Assembly: GCA_016213775.1 (NCBI GenBank)
Contig: JACQZR010000136.1
Location: 1 to 45,085, forward strand
Origin: Acidobacteriota bacterium
Lineage (GTDB): Bacteria > Acidobacteriota > Terriglobia > Bryobacterales > Bryobacteraceae
Length of the DNA: 45,085 nt
Direction: 5' to 3'
The notes beneath the pieces were generated by a model. That model ran no database searches, had not been told where the DNA came from, and saw nothing but the letters and a program-made list of their open reading frames with translations. This document shows positions 1 through 11,238 of the stretch, piece by piece; positions within the stretch are counted from its first letter, which is position 1; each line of letters starts with the position of its first letter. A program made the translations under genes and the position numbers.

Positions 1-123
1 ATGGCCTGGAGGGTGAGAAAGAAACCGTGGTCATTCACGGAAACAATTTTGAATCCCGACGATCATGCCGTACAATGAAATTCCATCGGTTGGCGGTTAG
101 TGTCTTAACTGATTGTCTCAACT

Positions 124-342
124 ATGGGGACCACTCCAGCCCATGATCGCTTGACGCAGGAGCATGAGCGGTTGGCGAAGGAGCATGACCGCCTGGCGAA
201 GGACACCGCGGAGCGATTCCGTCACACAGAAGAGCTGATCCGAAGGACAAACCTCGAAACCTCAGAACACATCCGGGCCCTAAGCGAAGACATCCGGCTG
301 CTCTTCAAAGTAGTTGGCAATCCAGGCGAAGCGAAGCAATAG
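124..342 (+). CDS. Small coiled-coil protein, hypothetical (72 aa)
   Basis: This is a charged, helix-rich 72-residue protein that I do not recognise. Residues 8-28 carry three near-identical seven-residue units of the type HDRLxxE/HERLAKE/HDRLAKD, as expected for a short coiled coil. It has no signal peptide or membrane segment. The ATG at 124 has no strong ribosome site, and the next gene (497) is 154 bases away. The regular heptads and Glu/Arg/Lys content suggest a real small gene, but expression is unproven and it could be a remnant of a longer coiled-coil protein. Confidence 0.4.
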   Translation: MGTTPAHDRLTQEHERLAKEHDRLAKDTAERFRHTEELIRRTNLETSEHIRALSEDIRLLFKVVGNPGEAKQ

Positions 343-496
343 CCCGATCCGTTAGATTCAGTTCGCCCCGTGGAAGGGCCAAACGCTGGCTGCACCGCGG
401 TGGCGAACAGGCGCCGGTCCGAGCATAGCCACTCCGGCGAGCCGCAGGCACCCAAAATCCCGGAATAGATGCGAAAATGGTACCTGGGAATTTTAC

Positions 497-2998
497 GTGT
501 CTGTTCGCGCACGACAACCGCAGCGGAGTTTAGCCTCCCGAATTCTATTCAGCCCCGCGGGTAAGGTCTTCCTCGCCTTGTGTGCGGTCGGCTTCACCAT
601 AGGCTTCAGCGCCTTTCTCTTCTTCTATTTGAAGTTCGCCCGGCTCATCGACGAGAAGCTCACCGCCGGACCATTCACCAACACCTCGATGGTGTTTGCA
701 GCCCCACGAACAGTGACATTGGGGGAAGACGCCAGTCCCATGGACGTGGTGAGCTTGCTGCGCCGAAGCGGCTACAGCGAATCCCGCGCCACTCGCATGG
801 GCAGCTACACGGTTAAGGGCGAGTCGGTGGAAGTCTATCCCGGCCCGGATTCGTTCTTCAACGGCGAATCGGCGCTGATGCGCTTCCGCGAAGGAAAGAT
901 CAGTCAGATCATCTCGCTGCGCGACAATACGGAGCGCACGATGTTCACGCTGGAGCCGGAACTCATCACCAACCTCTTCGATCGCAACCGCGAAAAGCGC
1001 CGTCTGGTGCGCTTCCAGGACATCCCCAAGGTGCTGGTGAACGCCGTGGTCTCCGCGGAGGACAAGCGGTTCTTCCAGCATGCGGGATTCGATCCTCTGC
1101 GCATCATCAAGGCTGCCTACGTCGACGTGAAAACCGGGCAACGGTCGCAAGGCGCATCGACGCTCAGCATGCAGGTGGCACGCATGTTCTGGCTGGAAAC
1201 AAAGAAGACCATCCAGCGCAAAGCTTCAGAGGTTCTGATCACCATTGAGCTGGAGCGAAAGCTCACCAAGGAACAGATCTTCGAATACTATGCCAATCAG
1301 GTGCCGCTGGGCCGGCGGGGCAGCTTCGAGATTCGCGGATTCGGCGAAGCCGCAATGGCGTTTTTTGGCAAAGACCTGACGCAGCTCACGGTGGCGGAAG
1401 CAGCCACCCTCGCAGGCCAGGTGCAGCGGCCAAGCTATACCAACCCCTACCGCTGGCCAGACCGCGCGGTGAACCGGCGCAACATTATTCTCTACATGAT
1501 GTTTGAGAATGGTTATCTGAACGAACGCGACTATGCGCTCGCCAAAGCCGCTCCGCTCACTCTCGCCAAAGGCGGCGTGGAATCGACTGACGCCCCATAC
1601 TTCGTGGACATCGTCAATGACGAATTACAGGAGCGATTCCAGAACCACGATTTTCAGACCCAAACCTACCGCGTCTACACGACGTTGGACATGAACCTCC
1701 AGCGCGAAGCGGCGGAGGCCGTGCGCGTGGGCCTGAAGGAAGTGGACGAGCGGTTGAAGCGCCGCTTAAAAGGATACGGCACGACGGTGCCCGAGGCTCA
1801 GGTTGCACTCGTCGCCCTCGATGCGCACACCGGCGAAGTCAAAGCCTTGGTGGGCGGACGCAACTACGGCGCCAGCCAGTTGAACCGCGCCCTCGCCAAA
1901 CGCCAGCCGGGATCCTCCTTCAAACCGTTCGTCTACGCCGCCGCGCTAAACACCGCCGTCAGCGACAGTGCCAATCCGATCACTATCGTCACCCATGTCA
2001 TCGACGAGCCGACGACTTTCTGGTTCGACGGCAAGCCTTACGAGCCGCGCAATCACTACAAGGATTTCTACGGTCCGGTAACCCTTCGGCAGGCGCTGGC
2101 CAAGTCGATGAACATTCCCGCTGTTCGCATCGCGGAGATGGCTGGCTATAGTAATGTCGTCAGTCTAGCCCGCCGCGCCGGGCTGAACATGAAGATCAAC
2201 CCGACGCCATCGGTTGCGCTCGGCGCCTACGAAGTGACTCCCATCGAAATTGCCGGCGGCTACACCATCTTCAGCAATTACGGAACACAAGCGCAGCCAT
2301 CGTTCCTGAAGAGCATTCGCGACGATAAAGGCGCACTCGTGTTTGAAGCGCGGCCGGCACAGAAGTCCGTGCTCGACCCGCGCGTTGCTTATCTGATTAC
2401 CAATCTGATGGAGGAAGTGCTGCGCTCCGGAACCGGCGCGGGAGTTCGTTCCCGTGGTTTCAGTTTGCCGGCTGCGGGCAAGACGGGAACCTCACACGAC
2501 GGCTGGTTTGCTGGATTCACTTCGAAGCTGATCTGCGTTGTATGGGTGGGCTTCGACGACAACCGCGAACTGCCGTTGGATGGAGCCGCTTCGGCCCTGC
2601 CGGTGTGGTCGGAGTTTATGAAGCGGGCGCATACCTATCGCGAGTATGCTTCTGCTACCGGATTCTCCGCGCCCGATGGAATTGTCAGTGTGGAGGTGGA
2701 TTCCCTCAGCGGTGAGTTGGCATCCCCGGCGTGCCCTAATACCCGGGGCGAGTTCTTCATCACCGGATCGCAGCCGCAGCAGTTGTGTCATTTGCACAGA
2801 GGCGGCGCCGCGGTGACGCAGGTTGCCGGCTGGGATTCTCCGGACCAGGAAGCAACCGCTCCTGCGCCGCGATCGTCCGGAACACGGAGAGTCGCTCAGG
2901 CCTCTCCGCCCGCCCAACCAACCGAGCCACCCAAGGCTGAGTCCACCCGGCCACATTCCAAGGGCTTGTTCGGGAAGATTCGCGATATGTTTAAATAG
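497..2998 (+). CDS. Bifunctional penicillin-binding protein, class A (PBP1b-like)
   Basis: This enzyme polymerises lipid II into glycan strands and cross-links the peptides in the periplasm. A short cytoplasmic tail is followed by a membrane anchor at about residues 22-46, then a small UB2H-like region. The GT51 glycosyltransferase has its catalytic Glu188 in the motif SAEDKRFFQHAGFDP, followed by QGASTLSMQ. The transpeptidase has SSFK (Ser473), SMN (537-539) and KTGT (662-665). The C-terminal tail is Pro/Ala-rich and basic, with two Cys in the preceding segment. At 833 residues it has the usual class A length. The start is GTG at 497 with only a weak upstream purine stretch. The two TPR genes that follow may be cotranscribed. 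Confidence 0.95.
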   Translation: MSVRARQPQRSLASRILFSPAGKVFLALCAVGFTIGFSAFLFFYLKFARLIDEKLTAGPFTNTSMVFAAPRTVTLGEDASPMDVVSLLRRSGYSESRATRMGSYTVKGESVEVYPGPDSFFNGESALMRFREGKISQIISLRDNTERTMFTLEPELITNLFDRNREKRRLVRFQDIPKVLVNAVVSAEDKRFFQHAGFDPLRIIKAAYVDVKTGQRSQGASTLSMQVARMFWLETKKTIQRKASEVLITIELERKLTKEQIFEYYANQVPLGRRGSFEIRGFGEAAMAFFGKDLTQLTVAEAATLAGQVQRPSYTNPYRWPDRAVNRRNIILYMMFENGYLNERDYALAKAAPLTLAKGGVESTDAPYFVDIVNDELQERFQNHDFQTQTYRVYTTLDMNLQREAAEAVRVGLKEVDERLKRRLKGYGTTVPEAQVALVALDAHTGEVKALVGGRNYGASQLNRALAKRQPGSSFKPFVYAAALNTAVSDSANPITIVTHVIDEPTTFWFDGKPYEPRNHYKDFYGPVTLRQALAKSMNIPAVRIAEMAGYSNVVSLARRAGLNMKINPTPSVALGAYEVTPIEIAGGYTIFSNYGTQAQPSFLKSIRDDKGALVFEARPAQKSVLDPRVAYLITNLMEEVLRSGTGAGVRSRGFSLPAAGKTGTSHDGWFAGFTSKLICVVWVGFDDNRELPLDGAASALPVWSEFMKRAHTYREYASATGFSAPDGIVSVEVDSLSGELASPACPNTRGEFFITGSQPQQLCHLHRGGAAVTQVAGWDSPDQEATAPAPRSSGTRRVAQASPPAQPTEPPKAESTRPHSKGLFGKIRDMFK

Positions 2999-3015
2999 GC
3001 CGTAGGAGGCTGGTC

Positions 3016-3795
3016 ATGGTTAAGACATCACCCATTCTGGTGCTTTGCTTCAGTCTTGCGGGCCTGTCACAGCCCGTCAGCCATCTGACCGACGAGCGAA
3101 CCACGCAAGTGGAGCCATCGATTGTCAAGCCCGCCGGCACGGCGCCTGTCACGTCCGAAATGCGCGGCGATATTTACATGGCGCGCAAAATGTACCGCGA
3201 AGCGGTTGAATCGTACCGCGAGGGTCCGAGCGATTCTCCCATACTCGCCAACAAGATCGGCATCGCATACCACCAGATGCTGCAGTTGGATCAAGCGCGC
3301 AAACAATACGAGAAGGCAGTGAAGCTCAATCCGAAGTATTCGGAAGCCATCAACAACCTCGGCGCGATTCACTACGCCAAGAAGAGCTACCGCCGTGCCA
3401 TCTCGTTCTACAAGAAGGCTCTGCAATTCGCCCCGCGCTCGGCATCCATCTACAGCAATCTGGGCACCGCCTTCTTCGCGCGCAAAAAGTACAACGATGC
3501 CTTTGAGAACTATCAGAAGGCCCTGGAACTCGATCCTGAGGTTTTTGAGCACCGCAGTACGCAAGGCATCCTGCTGCAGGAACGGAGCGTCCAGGAACGA
3601 GCGAAGTTCCATTTCTATCTCGCCAAGACCTATGCAAAAGCAGGCAACGTGGAACGGGCGTTGCTGTACATGCGCAAGGCCATTGAAGAGGGATTCAAGG
3701 AGCGCAACAAGTTCCAGGAAGAGCCCGAATTTGCCGCCATGCAGGACTTGGCCGAGTTCAAGCAACTGCTGACAATGGAAGTTCGTGTACTGTAG
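3016..3795 (+). CDS. Exported TPR-repeat protein (259 aa)
   Basis: The protein begins with an N-terminal signal-like segment (about residues 1-20) and then has a helical body. At least three clear tetratricopeptide repeats lie at roughly residues 78-180, with the usual W/L-G-Y-A-P pattern (for example NNLGAIHYAKKSYRRAISFY). TPR proteins mediate protein-protein contacts, here probably in the periplasm. A strong AGGAGG at 3004-3009 sets the ATG at 3016. The gene begins 17 bases after the penicillin-binding protein stop and overlaps the next gene by 11 bases, so a cell-envelope operon is likely. The partner is unknown. Confidence 0.8.
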   Translation: MVKTSPILVLCFSLAGLSQPVSHLTDERTTQVEPSIVKPAGTAPVTSEMRGDIYMARKMYREAVESYREGPSDSPILANKIGIAYHQMLQLDQARKQYEKAVKLNPKYSEAINNLGAIHYAKKSYRRAISFYKKALQFAPRSASIYSNLGTAFFARKKYNDAFENYQKALELDPEVFEHRSTQGILLQERSVQERAKFHFYLAKTYAKAGNVERALLYMRKAIEEGFKERNKFQEEPEFAAMQDLAEFKQLLTMEVRVL

Positions 3796-5539
3796 CCGGA
3801 GTTGGCCGCTCGCTTTTCTGCTGGCAGCTCTCCTCGTAGCGTCCGCCTGCACTCGGAAGAAGAATCTGAACACCGGCGTTGAACGGATCGCCGTTGGCGG
3901 GCTGGAGAATCTCTCCGATCCGCGGTGGGATTGGATTGGCGCTGCATCAGCCCCTCTGGCAGTGAATGCCGTCGCCGGCTCACCGAAATACTTCGCCGCT
4001 GTGGGTTCCGATCCCGTACCTTTGCGCGCCCGCTACAAGTTGGAAGGCTACTACGAAGTCCGTGGGGAGACTCTACGCCTGCGGGCCATCCTGCGCGATA
4101 CGGTCCGGCAGGCGACGGCAGCAACGGCGCAAGCGGAAGGTCCGCTGTCCGGCGGCCCGGCGTCACTCGTCTACTCCATGGTGTCCGGACTCGTGTCGCA
4201 TCAACGCACCATCCGTGCAGCCGCGCCCGCGGCGGTGGAAGCCTTCGGGCGTGCCCAACTGTCGCCAGACCTGGACACCAGGTTGAAGTCGTTCCAGCAG
4301 GCCGTCGCGGCGGACGCTGGTTTCGTGCCGGCTGTCGCGGCGCTGTCGCAAATCCTCCTGCAGTCGGGGCGCGCAGTCGAAGCCAAGGACGCTATTACGC
4401 GAGCCCTCGCAACCGCGCCGCAGGATTGGGACGAGATCACGTTGAGGATGCTCCTCGCAAGAGCGGAGGGCAATGCCGAGACGATGCAGAAGGTGGCCGA
4501 AAGGGCCGCAAACTACTGGCCCAGTGACACCACGGTGCTTCTGCAGTTGGGCGGTGTCATGCTGCAACAGCACCGCTACACCGACGCTACCGTCTGGCTG
4601 AAGAAAGCCGCGCTGTTGGAACCTGGCAACACCACAAGTTGGAATCAGCTCGCCTATGCGCAAGCCTACTCTGGAGCTTACGCCGACGCCGCGGAGAGCA
4701 CGGCGGAGTACCGGCGCATCGCTCCCAACGATCCCAATGCCTACGACTCGTCAGGCGAGATTGCATTCTACGCCGGCAACTTCAAAGAAGCGGAGACCCA
4801 GTTCCTGGAATCGCAGTTGAAGGCCCCGCGGTTCCTCGGCGGGCTCTCGTTTTCCAAAGCCGCCTTCGCCCGTTTCTTCGCCGGCGACACTGCCGGTGCG
4901 GACGGCCTGTTTCAACGCTATCTGGAGACCCGCCGCGCCCAACAGGATCCGCTGGTGGAACTACGTCAGGCCCACTGGTTGCGGTTGACTGGCCGCTCAC
5001 AGGAGGCCCTTTCCCAGGCCGCGAAGCTGTCGGCAGGCAATGCCGAGATCGCCGCCCGGGCAACGGCCCTGCTGTCGCTATGGCTTGTAGAGGACGGAAA
5101 ACGGGAACAGGCCGCGGATTTGGTGAAACTGCCAAACCCGAAATTCTCCACCCCGCCGATGTTGGGTATTGCTGTGATGACCGGCTTCCTCGCGCAGCCC
5201 CACACCAGTCCGGAAGCGTGGGCGCAACGTTCCACCCAGGGATTGATCGCCCAGATTCCCCCGCATACACGGAGCCTCGTGGTTGCCTATGCGCTCTTGT
5301 TAGACGGCCACGCGAAGGCTGCCGCTCAGTTGCTGGACGGAATGTGGCGGCAGAGCCAACCGGCGAACAATGATGAGATTCGCGTGCTGCTCGGTTGGCT
5401 GCAGTTGCAGTTAGAGGACAAGGCAGGAGCGGCGCAGTTGCTGCGTGCGTATCCACTGCCGCCGCAAACGGGCGATGCGGTCTTCGCTTCCTTGTATCTT
5501 CCAGAGTATTTGGAGTGGCGCAAGTCCGCGGGGCTTTGA
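3785..5539 (+). CDS. TPR-repeat lipoprotein (584 aa)
   Basis: The gene starts with GTG inside the end of the preceding TPR gene (11-base overlap), which suggests translational coupling. The first 22 residues form a lipoprotein-type signal ending in VASAC, so Cys22 is the probable lipidated residue, although Ala at -3 is not the commonest choice. The rest is Ala/Leu-rich helical repeat sequence. TPR-like units are visible around residues 150-300 (AVAALSQILLQSGRAVEAKDAI, LGGVMLQQHRYTDATVWLKK). It is probably a periplasmic scaffold anchored to a membrane. Its role beside the peptidoglycan synthase is inferred from position only. Confidence 0.75.
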   Translation: MYCSRSWPLAFLLAALLVASACTRKKNLNTGVERIAVGGLENLSDPRWDWIGAASAPLAVNAVAGSPKYFAAVGSDPVPLRARYKLEGYYEVRGETLRLRAILRDTVRQATAATAQAEGPLSGGPASLVYSMVSGLVSHQRTIRAAAPAAVEAFGRAQLSPDLDTRLKSFQQAVAADAGFVPAVAALSQILLQSGRAVEAKDAITRALATAPQDWDEITLRMLLARAEGNAETMQKVAERAANYWPSDTTVLLQLGGVMLQQHRYTDATVWLKKAALLEPGNTTSWNQLAYAQAYSGAYADAAESTAEYRRIAPNDPNAYDSSGEIAFYAGNFKEAETQFLESQLKAPRFLGGLSFSKAAFARFFAGDTAGADGLFQRYLETRRAQQDPLVELRQAHWLRLTGRSQEALSQAAKLSAGNAEIAARATALLSLWLVEDGKREQAADLVKLPNPKFSTPPMLGIAVMTGFLAQPHTSPEAWAQRSTQGLIAQIPPHTRSLVVAYALLLDGHAKAAAQLLDGMWRQSQPANNDEIRVLLGWLQLQLEDKAGAAQLLRAYPLPPQTGDAVFASLYLPEYLEWRKSAGL

Positions 5540-5591
5540 ACATCAGGAGTTCCTTTGACTTCCGCCAGCCCGGACCGGTGACTCCGAGTGG

Positions 5592-6910
<1,319 letters not shown>

Positions 6911-6923
<13 letters not shown>

Positions 6924-8428
6924 GAATCCGTCCTGAAGGGAGTAGCGGGCAGGCCTTCGCGATTGGTGAGGTTGGCCACCGGATCGTTCTCCCAGGCGTA
7001 GCGCACTTCGAGCGGGTCGGGCACGAGCGGGCTGGACACGACAATGGTATCGCCCTCGATGCGAGCTTCGGCCTTGAAGTAGCGGCCATCGGAGCCGGCG
7101 ACGCGGAACCCGGTGAGGGGGAGATTGTCCCTGGAAGCGAGCCCACTGCCGGGGTGGTCGAACCACAAGCGAAGCGCGCCAGGCTCATGTGCTACGGTGC
7201 GCAGAGTGGGACCGGAGTAGACAATGCGCTCGCCATAGGCAACAGCACGGGCGGCGAGAGCGAGGCGGTGACCGATGGTGAGCTTGTCCTTGGGATGAAT
7301 GTCGTTACTCTCGCCGGCATCGATGGCGAGCGCCTGACCAGTGTTGCGCAGGGACAAGGTCTGCGTTTGGGAATCGCGCAGGACGGGCCAGTTGCGGCCC
7401 GCCGGCGGAGCAAAGCTCGCCAGTTGGACCCAGAGGAACGGAAAGTCCCCCTGGCCCCATTCGCGGCGCCAGTCGGTGATCATTTCGGCGAAGAGGTAGC
7501 GATAGAGCTCGGCGTCGGTTTCGCCGGCGTTGCTCTCGCCCTGATACCAAATGGCTCCGCGAATGGCGTAGTTGGTGAGCGGGGCGATCATGCCGTTGAA
7601 CAGGCCCGAGGGTGTGTGCGAGTGGCCGGGAGCGCCCGCGGGAGCGGCGGGCGGGCGGGGAGCAGGCTTGCCTTCGGCCCTTGCTTTGGCGGCAGCCGCT
7701 TTGAACTTCACCAGCGCCGCCTCATGACGTTCCTTGGCCGCTGGATAGGCCTCTTCGAGCTTCCCCCATCTGTCGAGATACCAATGAAGGATGGAGTTGT
7801 TGGCGAGGGTGGAATGGGTGGTCCAGGCTTGGGCAGGAGTGCCGCCGACAGCGGATTGAAGGATGCCGACGGGGACGCCGCGCATCCGATGGAGCTCCTT
7901 GGCGAAGAACCAGGCGACGCCGCTGAAGGGGCCGGTGTTGTCGGGGTTGGCGACTTTCCATCCAGTGCCATTCTTCACATCATCGTCGGGGCGTTCGGAG
8001 ACGGTGGTACGGACCTGGAAGAAACGGATCTGGGGATAGTTGGAGGCGGCGATTTCCTGCTCGGCTCCAGTGGACGAGCGGAGAGCCCACTGCATGTTGG
8101 ATTGGCCGGAAGCGACCCACACCTCGCCGACGAGAATGTTCTTCACGGTGAGGGTATTGTCACCGGCGATGGTCATGTCGAAAGGACCGCCGGCGGTCAT
8201 TGGACGCAGCCACGCCTCCCAATCGCCTTGTTGATTGGTGCGCGCCTTGGCGGTCTGGCCGTTGGTGGTGACGACGACGGTCTCACCGGGCTTTGCCCAA
8301 CCCCAGATGCGAACGGGCATCTGCTGCTGGAGGACCATATTGTCCGAAATGAGCGCCGGCAGTTTCACTTCAGCCAACAAGGCGGCCGCGGCCGAGAGGA
8401 AGGCAAGAAGAAACCTGGTGATCTTCAT
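6911..8428 (-). CDS. Sialate O-acetylesterase family protein (SGNH esterase), secreted
   Basis: The 505-residue protein has a Sec signal peptide (MKITRFLLAFLSAAAALLAE). The SASA-type esterase motif SGQSNMQW carries the nucleophile Ser110. IWYQGESNA forms the second SGNH block, and a late NDIHP segment is likely to hold the catalytic Asp/His. A proline/alanine-rich insertion lies near the middle. The family removes O-acetyl groups from sialic acids or from acetylated plant polysaccharides. The stop overlaps the aminotransferase start by 13 bases, and the start lies 6 bases after the sulfatase stop. It is therefore part of a compact minus-strand operon for sugar desulfation and deacetylation. 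Confidence 0.9.
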
Positions 8429-8434
8429 GATGGG

Positions 8435-9814
8435 CTATCTCTTCTTTTTCTTTTTCGCGTTCTGGGCCGGAAGCCAGTCTTCCAGCTCTTTCCAGGAGTC
8501 CTTGACGCGATCCATGCGTTTGTCGATTTCAGCATCGAAGCGTGCCATCAGTTTGCGATGCTCACTGCTCTCGATGAGGTTATGCGTTTCGAACGGGTCT
8601 TTCTGAAGATCGTGCAGCACCCAAGGCTTGTCCTTGAAGCGGGCGTATTTGTAGCGGCGGGTGCGCACGCCGCGCCAGCAATCCCATTCGTTGAGCTCGG
8701 TCTTGGTGTAAATCATCAGCGGCGCGGATTCCGGAGTGGTGGATTTCCTGCCCCTGACGTAGTCTCCGTAGGAGAAGCCTTCCATGCTCGCCGGCACTTC
8801 CACTCCCGCCAGGTTGAGTAGTGTGGGAACGGCATCGATGTGGGAGAAGACGGCGTCGAGTTTTCGGCCTGCGGCGATTTTGCCGGGCCAGCGCATGATG
8901 CCCGGAACGAGTGTGGATTCCTCCCAGGGTTTGCGCTTGAGGAAAGTCCCCTGGGAACCGAGCATGTCGCCATGGTCGGAGAGGAAGTAGACGATGGTGT
9001 TGTCGCGCATGCCGAGTTCGTCGAGGCGCTTCAACATGCGGCCGACTTCAGAATCGAGGAAATTGATAGCGGAGTAGTAGCCGGCGAGATCCTTTTTGGT
9101 GCCGTAGCGTTTGGCGCCCGGTTTCCAGTTTTTGCGGAGTGCGATTTCGTCCTCGCGGTAGTCTTTTTCATGGCCCGGGGGCAGCAGGTAGGGATCATGC
9201 GGGGGGGTGTGCTGCACGGAAAGAAACCACGGCTGCTTGCGAGCTTTCGCGCGTTCCATGAATTCGATGGCGCAGTTGGTCCAGGCGATGGAATCGTAGC
9301 CGGGGATGGGAATGGGGGATGGCTCGTCACGAAAATACTGCGAGTGCATGTAGTCGTGACTGCAGATATTGGCAGCCCAATACTCGTAGCCCATGCGCGC
9401 TTCGCCGGGCGGTACAAAGCCCGGCAGACGTTGACCTCCATGCAAGTGCCACTTGCCGACGAAGCCGGTGTAGTAGCCCGCTTTAGCGAGCGACTTGGCG
9501 ATGGTGGGTTCGTCGCGCTTGATGGGAACGTCGTTCACCGGCGTGCCGTTCTGATGAGGAAAGCGTCCGGTGAGCAGGATGCCGCGCGCAGGCGTGCAGA
9601 CGGGACAGTTGGCGGTGGCGTTGGTGAACAACGAGCCTTCGCGGGCGAGCCTGTCGAGCACTGGAGTGCGCACCTGTTTGTTGCCCATGCAACCCATGTC
9701 CATGCCTCGCCACTGGTCGGGCATGATGAACAGGATGTTGGGGTGTGGCGTTTCCGCGCCGCGCAGCACAGCGGGAGCCGCGGCGGCGCCTGCAATGAAG
9801 TGTCTTCTGAGCAT
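8435..9814 (-). CDS. Sulfatase, Cys-type (formylglycine-dependent)
   Basis: This is a type I sulfatase of the alkaline-phosphatase superfamily that hydrolyses sulfate esters outside the cytoplasm. The N-terminus MLRRHFIAGAAAAP looks like a twin-arginine signal. The metal-ligand region PNILFIMPDQ follows, with Asp33. CTPARG at residues 73-78 is the C-x-P-x-R signature, whose Cys73 must be converted to formylglycine. Later come a GKWHLHG block and LSDHGDMLG with metal ligands. The start at 9814 gives 459 residues. A longer frame upstream would run through the neighbouring gene. It lies 2 bases after the upstream stop. No obvious maturation enzyme with catalytic cysteines is in the window. Confidence 0.93.
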   Translation of the reverse strand: MLRRHFIAGAAAAPAVLRGAETPHPNILFIMPDQWRGMDMGCMGNKQVRTPVLDRLAREGSLFTNATANCPVCTPARGILLTGRFPHQNGTPVNDVPIKRDEPTIAKSLAKAGYYTGFVGKWHLHGGQRLPGFVPPGEARMGYEYWAANICSHDYMHSQYFRDEPSPIPIPGYDSIAWTNCAIEFMERAKARKQPWFLSVQHTPPHDPYLLPPGHEKDYREDEIALRKNWKPGAKRYGTKKDLAGYYSAINFLDSEVGRMLKRLDELGMRDNTIVYFLSDHGDMLGSQGTFLKRKPWEESTLVPGIMRWPGKIAAGRKLDAVFSHIDAVPTLLNLAGVEVPASMEGFSYGDYVRGRKSTTPESAPLMIYTKTELNEWDCWRGVRTRRYKYARFKDKPWVLHDLQKDPFETHNLIESSEHRKLMARFDAEIDKRMDRVKDSWKELEDWLPAQNAKKKKKR

Positions 9815-9816
9815 GG

Positions 9817-11238
9817 TCAATTCTTCCACTTGGGGTTGGGAACTGCTTCGGGCTTCGAGGTAGGGCCCGGGCCGCTGGAAGAGCCAAGCTTCGGCGGCAT
9901 GTATGGGTAGATGTCGGGGACGACGCGTACTGCGGTGGTCACCTTGAGCGGGTATTTGATACCGCTCGCGTAGGTGAGCTCGACAAAGAAGGCGGTCCAA
10001 CCCTTTGCGGGCTTTTCGACCTTGCCAACGTAAACGCCTGGCTTGGTTTCCTTGAGCACGGTGTCCTTGTAGGCTTTGCCGATGACATCGAGGCGGAAGT
10101 CGCGCTTGGCGGGATTGCTGGCGGCCCACATTCTCACGGCCTCTGGCTTGTCCTCGGTCTTGACGACGATGGAGCCATCCTTTGCAAACTTCCAGTCGAA
10201 GCGCGGGCGTGGTTTGTTGTTGAGGATCATCGAATAATAAGCCGCCATGGATTCGCGAGCGTCCGATCCGCTGAGGTTGTGCTTGGCGTTGGGCACATAG
10301 CGGAGCAGTTTTTCCCCCTTCAGATCCTTGAAGTAGAACTGGGAAGAATCGGGAAGGAAGAACTCGTCGCCGGCGGCGTTGACCATGAATTTGGGCATCG
10401 TGAGCCGGTCGCGGTAGGAATAAGGCTCGACGATCTTGATCATCTCTTCGTAGCGCGGCGTGCCGGACCACTTCATGATGTCGTTCTCGAGGTAATCGTT
10501 GATGGCCGGCGACCACCCGCCGTAGACGCGGAAGTGATGAACGAAGGAAGGCACCATGTTGAGCATGTCGATGACCGCGGGGACGATAGCGACGACGCGG
10601 CTGTCGACAGCGGCGGTGGTCCAGGTGGTCCAGCCGCGCTTGGATCCGCCGCTAACCGTGAACTTGTCCACCTTCGTGCCTTGCTTGTCCATCACGGCAG
10701 TGATCGTATCCATCGCGCGCACCGCGCTCTTGGTCATCGGCAATCGTGCGAGCCATTCGTCGCTACCACCTTTGAGGTACTTGTCCCAGCCGTAGGCGAT
10801 GAGGGAATCCTCGGTTCGCTGGCGGGATTCGCCGTGAAAGCTCAGCGGCTGATTGGGCACCATGCGCAACTCGGCGGTGACAGTATTGGTGGTGGTGGCC
10901 ATCAGCGTCGTGAAGCCGTCAGGACGAGGCGGGGCCTGGTCGCGGTTGGCGCCTCCGCCGATGAAGAGGAAGGCGGTGGAGTGGTCCACTTTGTCGGGCT
11001 TGACAATGGTGAGCCAGTGTTTCCAGATGGTCCGGTTCACTTCTTTTTCGGTGAGCCAGGATTGGGAAGTCATGTCCACGATGTAGGCTGTGTAGCCCTG
11101 ACCGGGAATGGTTTGCACCACGTTGAATTTGTAGCTGGCGTCCGGTTTTTTGATGTACCGGTCAAGTGCGGTGTCGGCGCCAAAGGCCGGAACCGCGGCC
11201 AACCACAGCAGCAGTGCATTGCGTCTAGAAATAATCAT
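9817..11238 (-). CDS. PhoPQ-activated pathogenicity-related (PqaA-type) secreted protein
   Basis: The 473-residue protein matches the PhoPQ_related family, which has an alpha/beta-hydrolase-like fold. Visible landmarks are FLFIGGGANR, the nucleophile-elbow-like VSGGSKRGWTTW (a G-G-S-K-R variant of GxSxG), VNAAGDEFFLPD and PNAKHNLSG, which could carry the Ser, Asp and His. The N-terminus MIISRRNALLLWLAAVPAFGAD is a signal peptide with an RR pair. The ATG at 11238 is chosen because it forms an ATGA overlap with the DNA glycosylase stop. The substrate of the family is not established. Here it heads the sulfatase/esterase genes. Confidence 0.87.
   Translation of the reverse strand: MIISRRNALLLWLAAVPAFGADTALDRYIKKPDASYKFNVVQTIPGQGYTAYIVDMTSQSWLTEKEVNRTIWKHWLTIVKPDKVDHSTAFLFIGGGANRDQAPPRPDGFTTLMATTTNTVTAELRMVPNQPLSFHGESRQRTEDSLIAYGWDKYLKGGSDEWLARLPMTKSAVRAMDTITAVMDKQGTKVDKFTVSGGSKRGWTTWTTAAVDSRVVAIVPAVIDMLNMVPSFVHHFRVYGGWSPAINDYLENDIMKWSGTPRYEEMIKIVEPYSYRDRLTMPKFMVNAAGDEFFLPDSSQFYFKDLKGEKLLRYVPNAKHNLSGSDARESMAAYYSMILNNKPRPRFDWKFAKDGSIVVKTEDKPEAVRMWAASNPAKRDFRLDVIGKAYKDTVLKETKPGVYVGKVEKPAKGWTAFFVELTYASGIKYPLKVTTAVRVVPDIYPYMPPKLGSSSGPGPTSKPEAVPNPKWKN

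Noticed and set aside
1-123. Possible end of a gene entering from the left
   Set aside because: Short frames end at 78 and 146, but neither shows a recognisable motif and the upstream part is outside the window.
7154-9910. Long open frames on the plus strand (555 and 356 codons)
   Set aside because: They lie opposite the esterase and sulfatase genes, whose motifs are complete. Their Gly/Ala/Val-rich, motif-free translations are typical of antisense frames in GC-rich DNA.
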